DNA of 64,000 nt, from assembly GCA_963815655.1 (NCBI GenBank), contig CAWFHK010000001.1, forward strand, positions 3,224,001 to 3,288,000. The letters run 5' to 3'. A program made the position numbers and the translations under genes. Shown in pieces: positions 24,038-31,554 of this stretch. The stretch is from JAWOLE01 sp963815655. Lineage in GTDB: Bacteria; Acidobacteriota; Thermoanaerobaculia; UBA5066; Gp7-AA6. The notes under the pieces are model-generated. The model worked only from the letters and a program-made list of their open reading frames with translations, had not been told where the DNA came from and ran no database searches. Every line of letters begins with the position of its first letter. Within the stretch, counting starts at the first letter, position 1.

Positions 24038-24805
24038 CTAGGCGGGGGCGTGGGACTGCCGCCGGCGTTTCCACCAGAGGGCGAGGAGCCACACGGTGGG
24101 GACGACGGCGAGGGAGTAGGCGAGGAGGTGGCCGATCCTGCCATCGGGGCCGAGGATCTCCGTGGCGTTGTGGATCGTCTCCGAGGCCGGGAGGACGCGG
24201 GCTTCCGAGAGCTCGTGGACGCCGTAGAGCAGGAGCTGCACGACGAAGATCGCCAGAAAGGCGGCGAGGATGTTGAGCAGCGCCTTCAGGTCCACGTCGC
24301 GACCGAGACGCGTCCAGGCGAAGCCGATCGCGATGGCGGCGGCGAGACCCAGGGCGAGCCCGAGAGAGACGGCGGCCGATTGCATCTGGAAGAGGGCGGT
24401 CGAGATCATGAGCGCGGTTTCCATCCCTTCCCGCGTGATCATGAGGAGCGTGAAGCCGAAGATCCCCCAGAAGGCCTGCCCGGCGGTCGTCGAGAGGGCG
24501 CTCGCCTCGACCCGGTCTTCGATGTCCTTCTTCAGGTGCGCCGAGATCTTCTTCATGTAGACGAGGAGGCTCGCGACGAGGACCGCTGCGACGAGCGCGA
24601 GGACCCCCTCCCAGAGGGAGCGGTTCGCGGCGCGGCGAAACAGGAGGAAGGCCCCGTAGCAGGTCGCGAGCGAGATCGCGGTGGCGGCATAGACGGCGCG
24701 GGCGAGCGCGGGGCGGCCGGTGCGCTTCAGGTACGAGAGGATGAGCGCGACGATGAGGAACATCTCGATCCCCTCGCGCAGCGCGATCGTGAATCCCTGC
24801 CACAT
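24038..24805 (-). CDS. FTR1-family iron permease
   Basis: A 255-residue inner-membrane protein with seven predicted helices. It has the two REXXE signatures of the FTR1/EfeU iron transporters: REGIEMFLIV in TM1 and REGMETALMI in TM4. ATG 24805; the N-terminus MWQGFTIALREGIE is typical. It transports iron across the inner membrane, usually after a ferroxidation step by partner proteins that are not encoded nearby. It is divergent from a Fur-family gene with a Fur-box-like operator in the 79-bp gap, consistent with iron repression. Confidence 0.93.
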   Translation of the reverse strand: MWQGFTIALREGIEMFLIVALILSYLKRTGRPALARAVYAATAISLATCYGAFLLFRRAANRSLWEGVLALVAAVLVASLLVYMKKISAHLKKDIEDRVEASALSTTAGQAFWGIFGFTLLMITREGMETALMISTALFQMQSAAVSLGLALGLAAAIAIGFAWTRLGRDVDLKALLNILAAFLAIFVVQLLLYGVHELSEARVLPASETIHNATEILGPDGRIGHLLAYSLAVVPTVWLLALWWKRRRQSHAPA

Positions 24806-24864
24806 GCGGTCGGCTCCCGGCCCGGGCTTGACACGGCCCGGAAAGCGCGGAAGAATACCTCAAC

Positions 24865-24879
24865 TGAGACTGAGTCGCA
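24865..24879. promoter_or_regulatory. candidate Fur box in the ftr1-fur divergent region
   Basis: TGAGACTGAGTCGCA follows the 7-1-7 Fur-box architecture (TGAnAnT-n-AnTnTCA) with one deviating base. It lies six bases before the fur ATG and 60 bp upstream of ftr1, so it could control both genes. Two closer matches lie at 25460-25516. Confidence 0.65.
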
Positions 24880-24884
24880 ATCGC

Positions 24885-25412
24885 ATGAACGACCGGGAAC
24901 GCGAAATCTTTCGCAAATACCTCGAGCGGCGCGGCCTGAAGCTGACGGCCGAGCGGCAGGCGCTCTTCGACGAGCTCTTCGCGCGGCATGAGCATTTCGA
25001 GGCGGATGAGCTCCTCATGCGGCTGCGCAACAAGCAGAAGAAGATCTCCCGGGCCACGATCTACCGCACGCTCGATCTCCTGGTGGACTCCGGCATCGTC
25101 GGGCGCGTGCGGATCCGCGAGTCCGGCTACCGCTACGAGCGGATGCGCGCCGGCGACCACCACGACCACCTGATCTGCGACGACTGCGGGAAGGTGGTCG
25201 AGTTCCGCGAGCCCCGGATCGAGAGCCTGCAGGACGAGATCTGCGAGCGGTACGGGTTCGTGCTCCTCTCCCACAGCCACCAGCTGCGGGGCGTCTGCCG
25301 GCAGTGCCGCCCGCGGGTGAAGGGCGCCGGGACGCGGAGGAGAGGGAGGTCGGCGAGGCCCGAGTCCGTCCTGCGCGAGCACACCGCCCGCGTCCCCCGG
25401 CTCACGAGCTGA
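24885..25412 (+). CDS. fur: Fur-family metal-dependent repressor
   Basis: A 175-residue regulator. The N-terminal winged helix includes LTAERQALFDELFARHEHFE and RATIYRTLDLLVDSGIVGRV. The dimerisation and metal domain has HHDHLICDDCGKVVEFRE (His cluster, Cys-x2-Cys) and VCRQC near the C-terminus for structural zinc. A 30-residue basic tail is longer than usual. ATG 24885 is used because the extension upstream lies antisense to ftr1's promoter region. Iron as effector is inferred from the neighbours: ftr1, apbE and the 7-1-7 operators. Probably autoregulated. Confidence 0.93.
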   Translation: MNDREREIFRKYLERRGLKLTAERQALFDELFARHEHFEADELLMRLRNKQKKISRATIYRTLDLLVDSGIVGRVRIRESGYRYERMRAGDHHDHLICDDCGKVVEFREPRIESLQDEICERYGFVLLSHSHQLRGVCRQCRPRVKGAGTRRRGRSARPESVLREHTARVPRLTS

Positions 25413-25459
25413 ACAACTCGATGACGCGCTCCGGTGCCGAGGCCGGTTCTCCCTCTGGA

Positions 25460-25476
25460 CTGAGACTCAGTCTCAG
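25460..25476. promoter_or_regulatory. perfect palindromic Fur-box-like operator
   Basis: CTGAGACTCAGTCTCAG is a perfect 17-bp palindrome with one central base, in the 7-1-7 Fur-box layout but GC-adapted. It sits 48 bp after fur and 17 bp before the apbE start codon. Confidence 0.75.
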
Positions 25477-25491
25477 AAGGCGCGGCGGGTT

Positions 25492-25516
25492 GATGAGACT
25501 GAGTCTTGGTCTCATC
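25492..25516. promoter_or_regulatory. second Fur-box-like site overlapping the apbE start
   Basis: TGAGACTGAGTCTTG (25494-25508) matches the same 7-1-7 pattern. Outer half-sites GATGAGAC (25492-25499) and GTCTCATC (25509-25516) form a wider inverted repeat, as expected for overlapping dimer sites. The site spans the first eight codons of apbE. Confidence 0.6.
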
Positions 25517-26482
25517 CTGATGCCGCTCGCCGCCCGCGGGGAGACCGCCGTCGTGGAGCGCCGGGTCGCCTCGATGGGGACGGTTCTCGAGCTGCGCGTC
25601 GCGGCTCCCGGCCGGCCGGCCGCGCTCGCCGCGAGCGAGGAGGCCCTCCGGGAGATCGGACGCGTGGAGCGCCTCCTCTCGACCTGGAGGAGGGGAGGGC
25701 CTCTCGATCGGTTGAACCGGGCGCGGCCGGGAGAGCCGGTCGCCGTGGGCCGGGAGACCGCGGGCTTGCTCGCGGAGATCGAGACCTGGTCCCAGCGCAC
25801 CGGCGGCGCCTTCGACCCCACGGTCCTGCCGCTCTTGCGCGCGTGGGGACTGCGCGAAGCGGGGCGGATTCCGACCGCGGGGGAACGGGAGCGCGCGCTC
25901 GAGGCAACAGGGTGGCGGCGATTTTCGCTCGACCGGGACCGCGCGCAGGCGAAGCGGCATTGGGCGGGCGCGGGCATCGACGAAGGCGCCTGGGGAAAGG
26001 GCTATGCGCTCGATGCGGCCGGGGACGTGCTGAAGAGGTCTGGTGTGCGTGAAGCGGTGCTCGATCTGGGCGGTCAGGTATTGGTCCGCGGAAGCGCTCC
26101 AGCCAGGATCGCGGATCCGCGGCGCCGCGGCCTTTCCGCCGTCTCGCTCTCTCTCCTCGACGCTTCGCTGTCGACCTCCGGCAACTCCGAGCGTTCTCGG
26201 ACCGTCGGAGACGTGCGAGTCGGCCACCTCCTCGACCCGCGCACGGGCCTGCCTGCCGAAGACTTCGGGTCCGCCTCCGCCATCGCGCCCTCGGGCCTCG
26301 TGGCGGACATCCTGTCCACCGCGTTCTTCGTCCTCGGCCCGAAGGAGGGGCTCGCCCTCTCTGAACGGCTCCGGAGCGAAGGGTTCCCGAACGAGGCGCT
26401 CTTTCTCGTGGTCCTCGGCGATCGCCTCGACGCGATCGCCTCTCCGGGACTGAATTACGAATTGGAGGAATCAAACCCATGA
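25493..26482 (+). CDS. apbE: ApbE-like FAD:protein FMN transferase
   Basis: A 329-residue exported flavin transferase that attaches FMN covalently to a Thr/Ser of target proteins outside the cytoplasm. A short signal peptide (RLSLGLILMPLAARGETA) precedes the ApbE domain. Motifs in order: SMGTVLELRV, LSTWRR, GGAFDPTVLPLLRAWGL, GIDEGAWGKGYALDAAG, EAVLDLGGQVLVRG, HLLDPRTGLPA and SGLVADILSTAFFVLG (Mg site Asp). ATG 25493 lies inside a Fur-like operator. The stop overlaps the porin start, and a likely target, an FMN-binding protein, is encoded two genes downstream. Confidence 0.93.
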   Translation: MRLSLGLILMPLAARGETAVVERRVASMGTVLELRVAAPGRPAALAASEEALREIGRVERLLSTWRRGGPLDRLNRARPGEPVAVGRETAGLLAEIETWSQRTGGAFDPTVLPLLRAWGLREAGRIPTAGERERALEATGWRRFSLDRDRAQAKRHWAGAGIDEGAWGKGYALDAAGDVLKRSGVREAVLDLGGQVLVRGSAPARIADPRRRGLSAVSLSLLDASLSTSGNSERSRTVGDVRVGHLLDPRTGLPAEDFGSASAIAPSGLVADILSTAFFVLGPKEGLALSERLRSEGFPNEALFLVVLGDRLDAIASPGLNYELEESNP

Positions 26483-27879
26483 TCCCTTCCGCGATTCGCG
26501 CCGGTGTCATCGCCGCGTTGATCCTCGTCCTACTCTCGGCCTCGCCGGCACGCGGCGAGCAACCCCAGGCAGCTCTCGAGCAGCGCATCGAGCGCCTTGA
26601 AAAGCTCCTGGAGCAGACCCGCGCCGAGCTGGCCGCGGTCCGGGCCGCGCCCGCCGCCGACGCCGCGAAGCTCGCGGAGATCGAGCGGCAGATCGACATC
26701 CTGAGCAGGGAGATCGAGAAGCTGAAGCTCGGAGAGGCGGCCGCCCCGGCGCCGGCGTCCCCGACCGGCGCCTACGGCGTGGGCCCGGCGGCGGCCAAGG
26801 TCTATTCCGCCAAGCCGGGCGTCAGCATCGGCGGGTACGGCGAGGCGCTCTACCAGAACTTCTCGGCGAAGAACCAGAGCGGTGAGGCCTCGTTCCAGGA
26901 CGACCAGGTGACGCTGCTGCGCGCGGTCGTCTACCTCGGCTACAAGTTTGACGAGCGCTTCCTCCTGAACACGGAGATCGAATACGAAAACGCCGTCGTG
27001 GCATCCGACAAGGGAGGCGAAGCCGAGGTCGAGTTCGCGTACATCGATTACCGGCACTCGCGTCCCTTCAACGCGCGGGCTGGCCTGGTCCTGATCCCGA
27101 TGGGACTGGTCAACACGCAGCACGAGCCGACGAGCTTCCTTGGCGCGCTGCGGCCCGACGTCGAGCAACGGATCATCCCCTCGACCTGGCGGGAAATCGG
27201 CTTCGGCGGCTATGGAGAGGCGGGGCCGGTAACCTACTCCGCGTATCTGGTCAACGGCCTGAACGCCGAGGGATACAGCGCGGAGGGAATCCGGGAGGGG
27301 AGCCAGGAAGGCTCCGAGGCGCTCGCGAAAAACTGGGCCTTCACCGGTCGTCTCGACTACACCGGCACGCCGGGACTCGTCCTCGGGGCGGCGGTCTTCT
27401 CGGGGAAGGCCGGCCAGGGCCGGGTCACGCCGTCGGGCCGGGGCGTCGGCGCCGGCACGACCATCTGGGACGCCCACGCGGATTGGCGGTGGCGGGGACT
27501 GTGGCTCCGCGGCTTGTATGCGGCTTCGACCGTCGGCGACGCGGCGCTCGTCAACGAGTTGAACGGCTTCGAGGGAGAGGAATCGGTCGGAAGCCGGCAG
27601 AAGGGGTGGTATCTCCAGGGCGCCTTCGATGTCCTGTCGCTCGCGAGCGGCTCGCGGGCGTCGTTCTTTTCCTTCCTGCGCTACGAGAAATTCGACACGC
27701 AGGCGCGCGTGCCGGCCGGCTACGAGCGCAATCCCGAAAACGACGCGCGCGTGCTCACGATCGGTCTCGCGTTCAAGCCGATCGAGCAGCTGGTCGTGAA
27801 GACCGATTGGCAGCAGCGCCGGAACGCGGCGCGGACGGGAGTGAACCAGTGGAACGTGGCGCTCGGCTACATCTTCTGA
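26479..27879 (+). CDS. OprP/OprO-like porin with N-terminal coiled coil
   Basis: A 466-residue outer-membrane protein. The signal peptide (VIAALILVLLSASPARG) is followed by a coiled coil (QAALEQRIERLEKLLEQTRA to LSREIEKLKLG) and a barrel of the phosphate-selective porin O/P superfamily: FLLNTEIEYENAVV, EVEFAYIDYRHSRPFNARAG and LVLIPMGLVNTQHEPTSFLG are family-like. It ends in the aromatic ALGYIF expected for outer-membrane insertion. The start codon overlaps the apbE stop (ATGA), making it part of the iron-controlled operon. The transported ion is unknown; in this setting an iron-related anion or chelate is possible. Confidence 0.9.
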   Translation: MIPSAIRAGVIAALILVLLSASPARGEQPQAALEQRIERLEKLLEQTRAELAAVRAAPAADAAKLAEIERQIDILSREIEKLKLGEAAAPAPASPTGAYGVGPAAAKVYSAKPGVSIGGYGEALYQNFSAKNQSGEASFQDDQVTLLRAVVYLGYKFDERFLLNTEIEYENAVVASDKGGEAEVEFAYIDYRHSRPFNARAGLVLIPMGLVNTQHEPTSFLGALRPDVEQRIIPSTWREIGFGGYGEAGPVTYSAYLVNGLNAEGYSAEGIREGSQEGSEALAKNWAFTGRLDYTGTPGLVLGAAVFSGKAGQGRVTPSGRGVGAGTTIWDAHADWRWRGLWLRGLYAASTVGDAALVNELNGFEGEESVGSRQKGWYLQGAFDVLSLASGSRASFFSFLRYEKFDTQARVPAGYERNPENDARVLTIGLAFKPIEQLVVKTDWQQRRNAARTGVNQWNVALGYIF

Positions 27880-28409
27880 GGACGCCGCTCCTGGCGCTGC
27901 TCGGCCTGGCCGCGGCAGTGGCGGAAGCCAGGGTCTTGCTGACGCAGCAGGAGGCGCTCTCGCTCGCGTTTCCCGCCGGCGTGGCCGTCGAACGCAAGAC
28001 CGCCTTCCTGACGGCGTCAGAGCAGCAGGAGGCGCGCAAGCTCTCGGGCGCGGAGCGCCTCCCGGACGCCCTCGCCGCGTTCTATGTCGGAACGCGCGAC
28101 GGCCGGGAGGTCGCGACCGCCTACTTCGACACCCATGTTGTCCGCACGCTGGCCGAGACGGTGATGGTCCTCGTGGACGCCACGGGGGCGATCGCGCGGA
28201 TCGAGGTGATGTCCTTCGGCGAGCCGGAGGAGTACCTGCCGCGGCCTCACTGGTACGCGCAGTTCTCCGGCAGGAAACTGGACGACGAGCTGTCGTTGAA
28301 GCGAGGCGTCCGGCCGATCTCCGGAGCGACGCTGACGGCGCGCGCGACGACCGAGGCCGCGCGGAGGGTCCTGGCCCTGCACCGGGTCCTCCGGCGGAGG
28401 CCGTCTTGA
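27849..28409 (+). CDS. exported FMN-binding domain protein, probable ApbE target
   Basis: About 186 residues. The C-terminal half is an FMN-binding domain: IARIEVMSFGEPEEYLPRP, then FSGRKLDDE and the flavinylation motif SGATLTARATTEAARRVL (S/T-G-A-S/T-x-T), whose Thr is the acceptor in NqrC/RnfG-type proteins. A signal-like segment (LRTPLLALLGLAAAVAEA) sends it out of the cytoplasm. There is no ATG. GTG 27849, behind GGGAGTGA and 31 bp inside the porin gene, gives a normal signal peptide; otherwise a CTG at 27876 overlapping the porin stop would be required. Expected electron carrier with the next gene. Confidence 0.85.
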   Translation: MERGARLHLLRTPLLALLGLAAAVAEARVLLTQQEALSLAFPAGVAVERKTAFLTASEQQEARKLSGAERLPDALAAFYVGTRDGREVATAYFDTHVVRTLAETVMVLVDATGAIARIEVMSFGEPEEYLPRPHWYAQFSGRKLDDELSLKRGVRPISGATLTARATTEAARRVLALHRVLRRRPS

Positions 28410-28855
28410 AACGCTGGGAGGCCTGGATCAACCACCTCGGGTGGAGCCTGACCGCAGCAAGCGGGGTCCTCTATGGGATCTTGAGGTATTTCGTCCCGGC
28501 TTCGGACCCGGACTCGCGGCTCGCCGTGCCCTGGCAGCCGTCCGTGCTCGCGGCGCATGTTCTCGCGGCGCCCTTCGCCGTCTTTGCCCTGGGTCTGATC
28601 TTCCGAAGGCACGCGCTGTCGCGGTTCGCGGGAGACCATCGCGAAGGGAGACCCTCGGGGAGTCTCCTCACCCTGACGGCGGTTCCGCTGGCCCTGACCG
28701 GTTACCTGATTCCCGTCCTCACGGGAGCCGTGGCGCGTCGGTGGGTCGGATGGAGCCACGCGGCCGTCGGCCTCTTCTTCGCCGCCGGCTACGCCCTGCA
28801 TCCGAAGCTCTCAGCTGCTCCAGCGGACTCGCCGGAAACGCCTTCCGAGCCGTAG
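28406..28855 (+). CDS. four-helix membrane protein, possible cytochrome-b-like redox partner
   Basis: 149 residues with four hydrophobic segments (LTAASGVLYGILRYFV, VLAAHVLAAPFAVFALGLIF, LLTLTAVPLALTGYLIPVL, HAAVGLFFAAGYAL). His residues lie in helix 2 and at helix 4, where DUF4405-like or cytochrome-b561-like proteins hold heme. That assignment is tentative. The ATG overlaps the preceding stop (ATGA), so it is produced with the FMN-binding protein; together they could move electrons between the quinone pool and an extracytosolic flavin. The 3' end overlaps the convergent tyrS by 45 bp. Confidence 0.75.
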   Translation: MKRWEAWINHLGWSLTAASGVLYGILRYFVPASDPDSRLAVPWQPSVLAAHVLAAPFAVFALGLIFRRHALSRFAGDHREGRPSGSLLTLTAVPLALTGYLIPVLTGAVARRWVGWSHAAVGLFFAAGYALHPKLSAAPADSPETPSEP

Positions 28856-30016
28856 CGTCGCCGGGCGCGCCGTATCCAGGCGTTCCTCAGGGTCCCTGAC
28901 GACGCGCGGCTCTCCGGTCTCATAGACGGCCAGCGCGCCCTCGGCGATCTTGCGCCGGGCTTCGCGCATCGAGGCCGCGAGCCCGGCGGCGACGAGGACG
29001 CGCGCGGCGGAGGTCTCCGCGGCCGGCAGCTCGGTCGTCTCGATCTCCTCGGGCAGCTCGCCCTTCGAGAAGGCGCGCCGGAAATCCTCTTCGGCGCGGG
29101 CCGCGGCCTCCGTTCCGTGGAACTGCCCCGTCACGATGCGGGCGAGGTCCGCCTTGGCGTCCCGCGGGTTCTCCTCTCCCGACTCGACGCGGCGGCGCCG
29201 CTCGGCGAGCTCCGGCGCCGGGACGTCGGTCAGGAGCTCGTAGTAGCTCCAGATCAGCCTGTCCGGAATGGACATGAGCTTTCCGTAGATCTCCGCGGGC
29301 GGCTCCTGGATGCCGATCGCGTTGCCGAGCGACTTGGACATCTTCTCGGTGCCGTCGAGTCCCACCAGCAGCGGCAGCGTCATGACGACTTGCGGCTCGA
29401 GCCCTTCCTCGCGCATCAAGTCGCGGCCGACCAGGAGGTTGAAGAGCTGGTCCGTGCCGCCGAGCTCGACGTCGGCCTTGAGTGCCACCGAGTCGTACCC
29501 CTGCGCCAGCGGGTAGAAGAGCTCGTGGAGGGCGATCGGCTGGTGCGCCGTCCACCGCTTCTGGAAGTCGTCGCGCTCGAGGATCCGCGCGACCGTCATC
29601 TTCGAGGCGAGGCGAATGAAGCCCTCGGCGCCGAGCGGCGAGAGCCAGCGGCTGTTGAACTCGATCGCGGTCTTCTTCTCGTCCAGGATCTTAAAGGCCT
29701 GCGTCGTGTAGGTCTTCGCGTTGGCCTCGACCTCGGCCCGGGTCAGCTGCGGGCGCGTGGACTTCTTGCCGGAAGGGTCGCCGATCATCCCCGTGAAATC
29801 TCCGACCACGAAGACGACCCGGTGGCCGGCGTCCTGGAAGTGGCGCATCTTGCGCAAAACGACGGTGTGCCCCAGGTGGATGTCGGGCGCCGACGGATCG
29901 AACCCGACCTTGACGGTCAAGGGGCCGCGGGCGATCTTGCGGACGAGGTCTTCTTCCTCGATGAAATCCACGACGCCGCGCCGGAGGATCTCGAGCTCGG
30001 GAGGGCGGGAAGTCAC
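28811..30016 (-). CDS. tyrS: tyrosyl-tRNA synthetase
   Basis: A 401-residue class I synthetase that charges tRNA-Tyr. Signatures: KVGFDPSAPDIHLGHTVVLR (HIGH region), GDFTGMIGDPSGK, the Tyr-binding segment YPLAQGYDSVALKADVELGG with GGTDQLFNLL, KMSKSLGN, and a C-terminal S4 domain (RVLVAAGLAASMREARRKIA). The form is the TyrZ-like group of about 400 residues. GTG start at 30016 with only about five bases between it and the predicted transcript start, so the message may be leaderless. Confidence 0.97.
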   Translation of the reverse strand: MTSRPPELEILRRGVVDFIEEEDLVRKIARGPLTVKVGFDPSAPDIHLGHTVVLRKMRHFQDAGHRVVFVVGDFTGMIGDPSGKKSTRPQLTRAEVEANAKTYTTQAFKILDEKKTAIEFNSRWLSPLGAEGFIRLASKMTVARILERDDFQKRWTAHQPIALHELFYPLAQGYDSVALKADVELGGTDQLFNLLVGRDLMREEGLEPQVVMTLPLLVGLDGTEKMSKSLGNAIGIQEPPAEIYGKLMSIPDRLIWSYYELLTDVPAPELAERRRRVESGEENPRDAKADLARIVTGQFHGTEAAARAEEDFRRAFSKGELPEEIETTELPAAETSAARVLVAAGLAASMREARRKIAEGALAVYETGEPRVVRDPEERLDTARPATLRLGRRFRRVRWSS

Positions 30017-30021
30017 GGCGG

Positions 30022-30042
30022 GCCGGCATTATAAGTGCCGGC
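30022..30042 (-). promoter_or_regulatory. tyrS -10 box inside a 7-7-7 palindrome
   Basis: On the minus strand TATAAT (30033-30028) sits in the middle of GCCGGCA-TTATAAG-TGCCGGC, a perfect 7-bp inverted repeat. No clear -35 box is visible. The symmetry around the -10 box suggests a repressor site, though it could be chance in GC-rich DNA. Confidence 0.5.
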
Positions 30043-30136
30043 CGCGCTCCGGCGGAGCCGCGGCGGCTGTTCGCGTCAACGGCGGCGGCCGCGGTATCGT
30101 CTAACCGGCGTGCGGAAGGGGTCCGGAAGGAGAGTC

Positions 30137-31312
30137 GTGGGATTCGCAAGTCTTCGCGTCGCGGGCCGGCTGCTGGCGGGAGCCTTCGTGGTCCTGCTTT
30201 GTGGCCCGCTTCTCGCCGAGACGGTGACCTTGCCGGTGGTGGCGTCGGCGACGGGAGTCGGCGGCATGCCATTCGTGTCGGATGTGAGGGTGTTCAACAC
30301 GTCGTACACGGACGTCGTGACCGTCACGGCGGTGTACCGGTTCAACGGGGCGACGCGGGTGTTCGAACTGGCGCCGCGCGAGGCCAGGGCCTTCGACGAC
30401 ATCGGGGTGAGTCTCTTCGGCGCGCCGGACTCGGTCGGGGCCGTGGAGTTTGTGACGAGCGCCGATGCGGGGAGCCTCGTCGTGAGCTCCCAGCTGCGTT
30501 CGCCGGCGTCGGGGGGCGGATTCGTGGGAATGTTCATTCCGGGACTGCCGGCGTCGGCGGCCCGGGCCGTGACGGTGCTGCCGGGCCTCGTCAACGGGGA
30601 CGCGCGGACGAACATCGGCCTGTACAACCCCAACGGGAGCGAGGTGACGGCGACGGTCCGGCTCTACGACGGGCCGGTGCTGCTGGGGTCCCTGTCGCTG
30701 GTGCTCGGGGCGCAGGGTGGCACGCAGGTCAACAACATCTACGAGCAAGTGGGTTTCGGGAGCCTGGAGAGGTCGAACGGCTATGCGACGGTGGAGGCGG
30801 CCGACCCGGAGAGTCCGCTGTTCACGTACGCGGCGGAGGCGGACAACACATCCGGGGACCTCGTCCTGATCGTGGGGGCGCGGGACGCCGCGGCGCCTCC
30901 CGGCTTCAACCCTCCCACGCCGACGCCGACGAGCACTCCCGTTCCCACGCCGACGCCGACGCCCTCTCCCGGCATCCAAACGATCACGATCAACGTCAAA
31001 GCCTGGGACTTCAACCCCGGCGGCCCCGTTTCTCCGCCGCTCATCCTGAACGTCGGAACGACGTACAGGCTCGTCTTTCACAACGTGGACACGGCCCAGA
31101 CCACGAACCCGCGCCACGGGTTCTCCGGCATCTCGGACCTCGGTCTGCCCGGATACGACGACATCGAGCTCGGAAAACCCGACTTCGTGATCCCGTCCTT
31201 CACGCCTCAGCCCTTCCAGCGCAACACCTACCCGTTCACCTGCACCAACAACGAATGCGGCGGCGATCCGCAGCAACACGCGGGGATGATCGGGCTCCTG
31301 ATCATCCAGTAG
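30137..31312 (+). CDS. secreted protein with TPTPT linker and CuA-like cupredoxin domain
   Basis: 391 residues from GTG 30137, behind GGAAGGAGAG. A signal peptide (LRVAGRLLAGAFVVLLCGPL) is followed by a beta-rich domain of about 220 residues (VVASATGVGGMPFVSDVRVF). A linker of TPTPTSTPVPTPTPTPSP leads to a cupredoxin at the C-terminus. The latter has the His of NPRHGFSG and a ligand loop C-T-N-N-E-C-G-G-D-P-Q-Q-H-A-G-M near the end, resembling the copper loop of CuA/CoxB and nitrosocyanin but with longer spacing (C-x4-C-x6-H-x2-M). Extracellular electron transfer or copper binding is inferred. Confidence 0.82.
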   Translation: MGFASLRVAGRLLAGAFVVLLCGPLLAETVTLPVVASATGVGGMPFVSDVRVFNTSYTDVVTVTAVYRFNGATRVFELAPREARAFDDIGVSLFGAPDSVGAVEFVTSADAGSLVVSSQLRSPASGGGFVGMFIPGLPASAARAVTVLPGLVNGDARTNIGLYNPNGSEVTATVRLYDGPVLLGSLSLVLGAQGGTQVNNIYEQVGFGSLERSNGYATVEAADPESPLFTYAAEADNTSGDLVLIVGARDAAAPPGFNPPTPTPTSTPVPTPTPTPSPGIQTITINVKAWDFNPGGPVSPPLILNVGTTYRLVFHNVDTAQTTNPRHGFSGISDLGLPGYDDIELGKPDFVIPSFTPQPFQRNTYPFTCTNNECGGDPQQHAGMIGLLIIQ

Positions 31313-31322
31313 GTTTCGGAGT

Positions 31323-31343
31323 CCTGAAACCTGAAACCTGAAA
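31323..31343. repeat. 7-bp tandem repeat array, unit CCTGAAA
   Basis: Three perfect copies of CCTGAAA follow the stop of the cupredoxin protein. AGGTTTC at 31311-31317 pairs with the array, giving a small hairpin. The same words recur at 32753-32814. Confidence 0.75.
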
Positions 31344-31371
31344 CCCGATCTTTTTTGTAGAATCCGCAGGG

Positions 31372-31554
31372 ATGGCCGAAACAGATCAATCAAACAACGG
31401 TCCGGCGCTCAGCGAGGACGACAAGCGCGCCCAGGCCGCGGGGGTCAACCGCAAGAGGGCCCTCGAGGACTGGGAGGAGAAGAAGAAGCGCTGGCGGAAA
31501 ATGGGGGTCCCCGAGCCGCTGCCGGCGGCCGGCTCGCCGAAGGCGAAGAAGTGA
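31372..31554 (+). CDS. small hydrophilic protein of unknown function
   Basis: A 60-residue, highly charged protein (AETDQSNNGPALSEDDKRAQ, then the Lys/Arg/Trp-rich EDWEEKKKRWRKMG and a basic end). It is predicted helical and cytosolic and has no known motif. The start is an ATG shortly after GCAGGG. Its TGA overlaps the GTG of the following gene, so it belongs to the same transcript. Composition supports a real protein rather than a shadow: low in Arg-Pro runs, with acidic and basic blocks. Confidence 0.65.
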   Translation: MAETDQSNNGPALSEDDKRAQAAGVNRKRALEDWEEKKKRWRKMGVPEPLPAAGSPKAKK

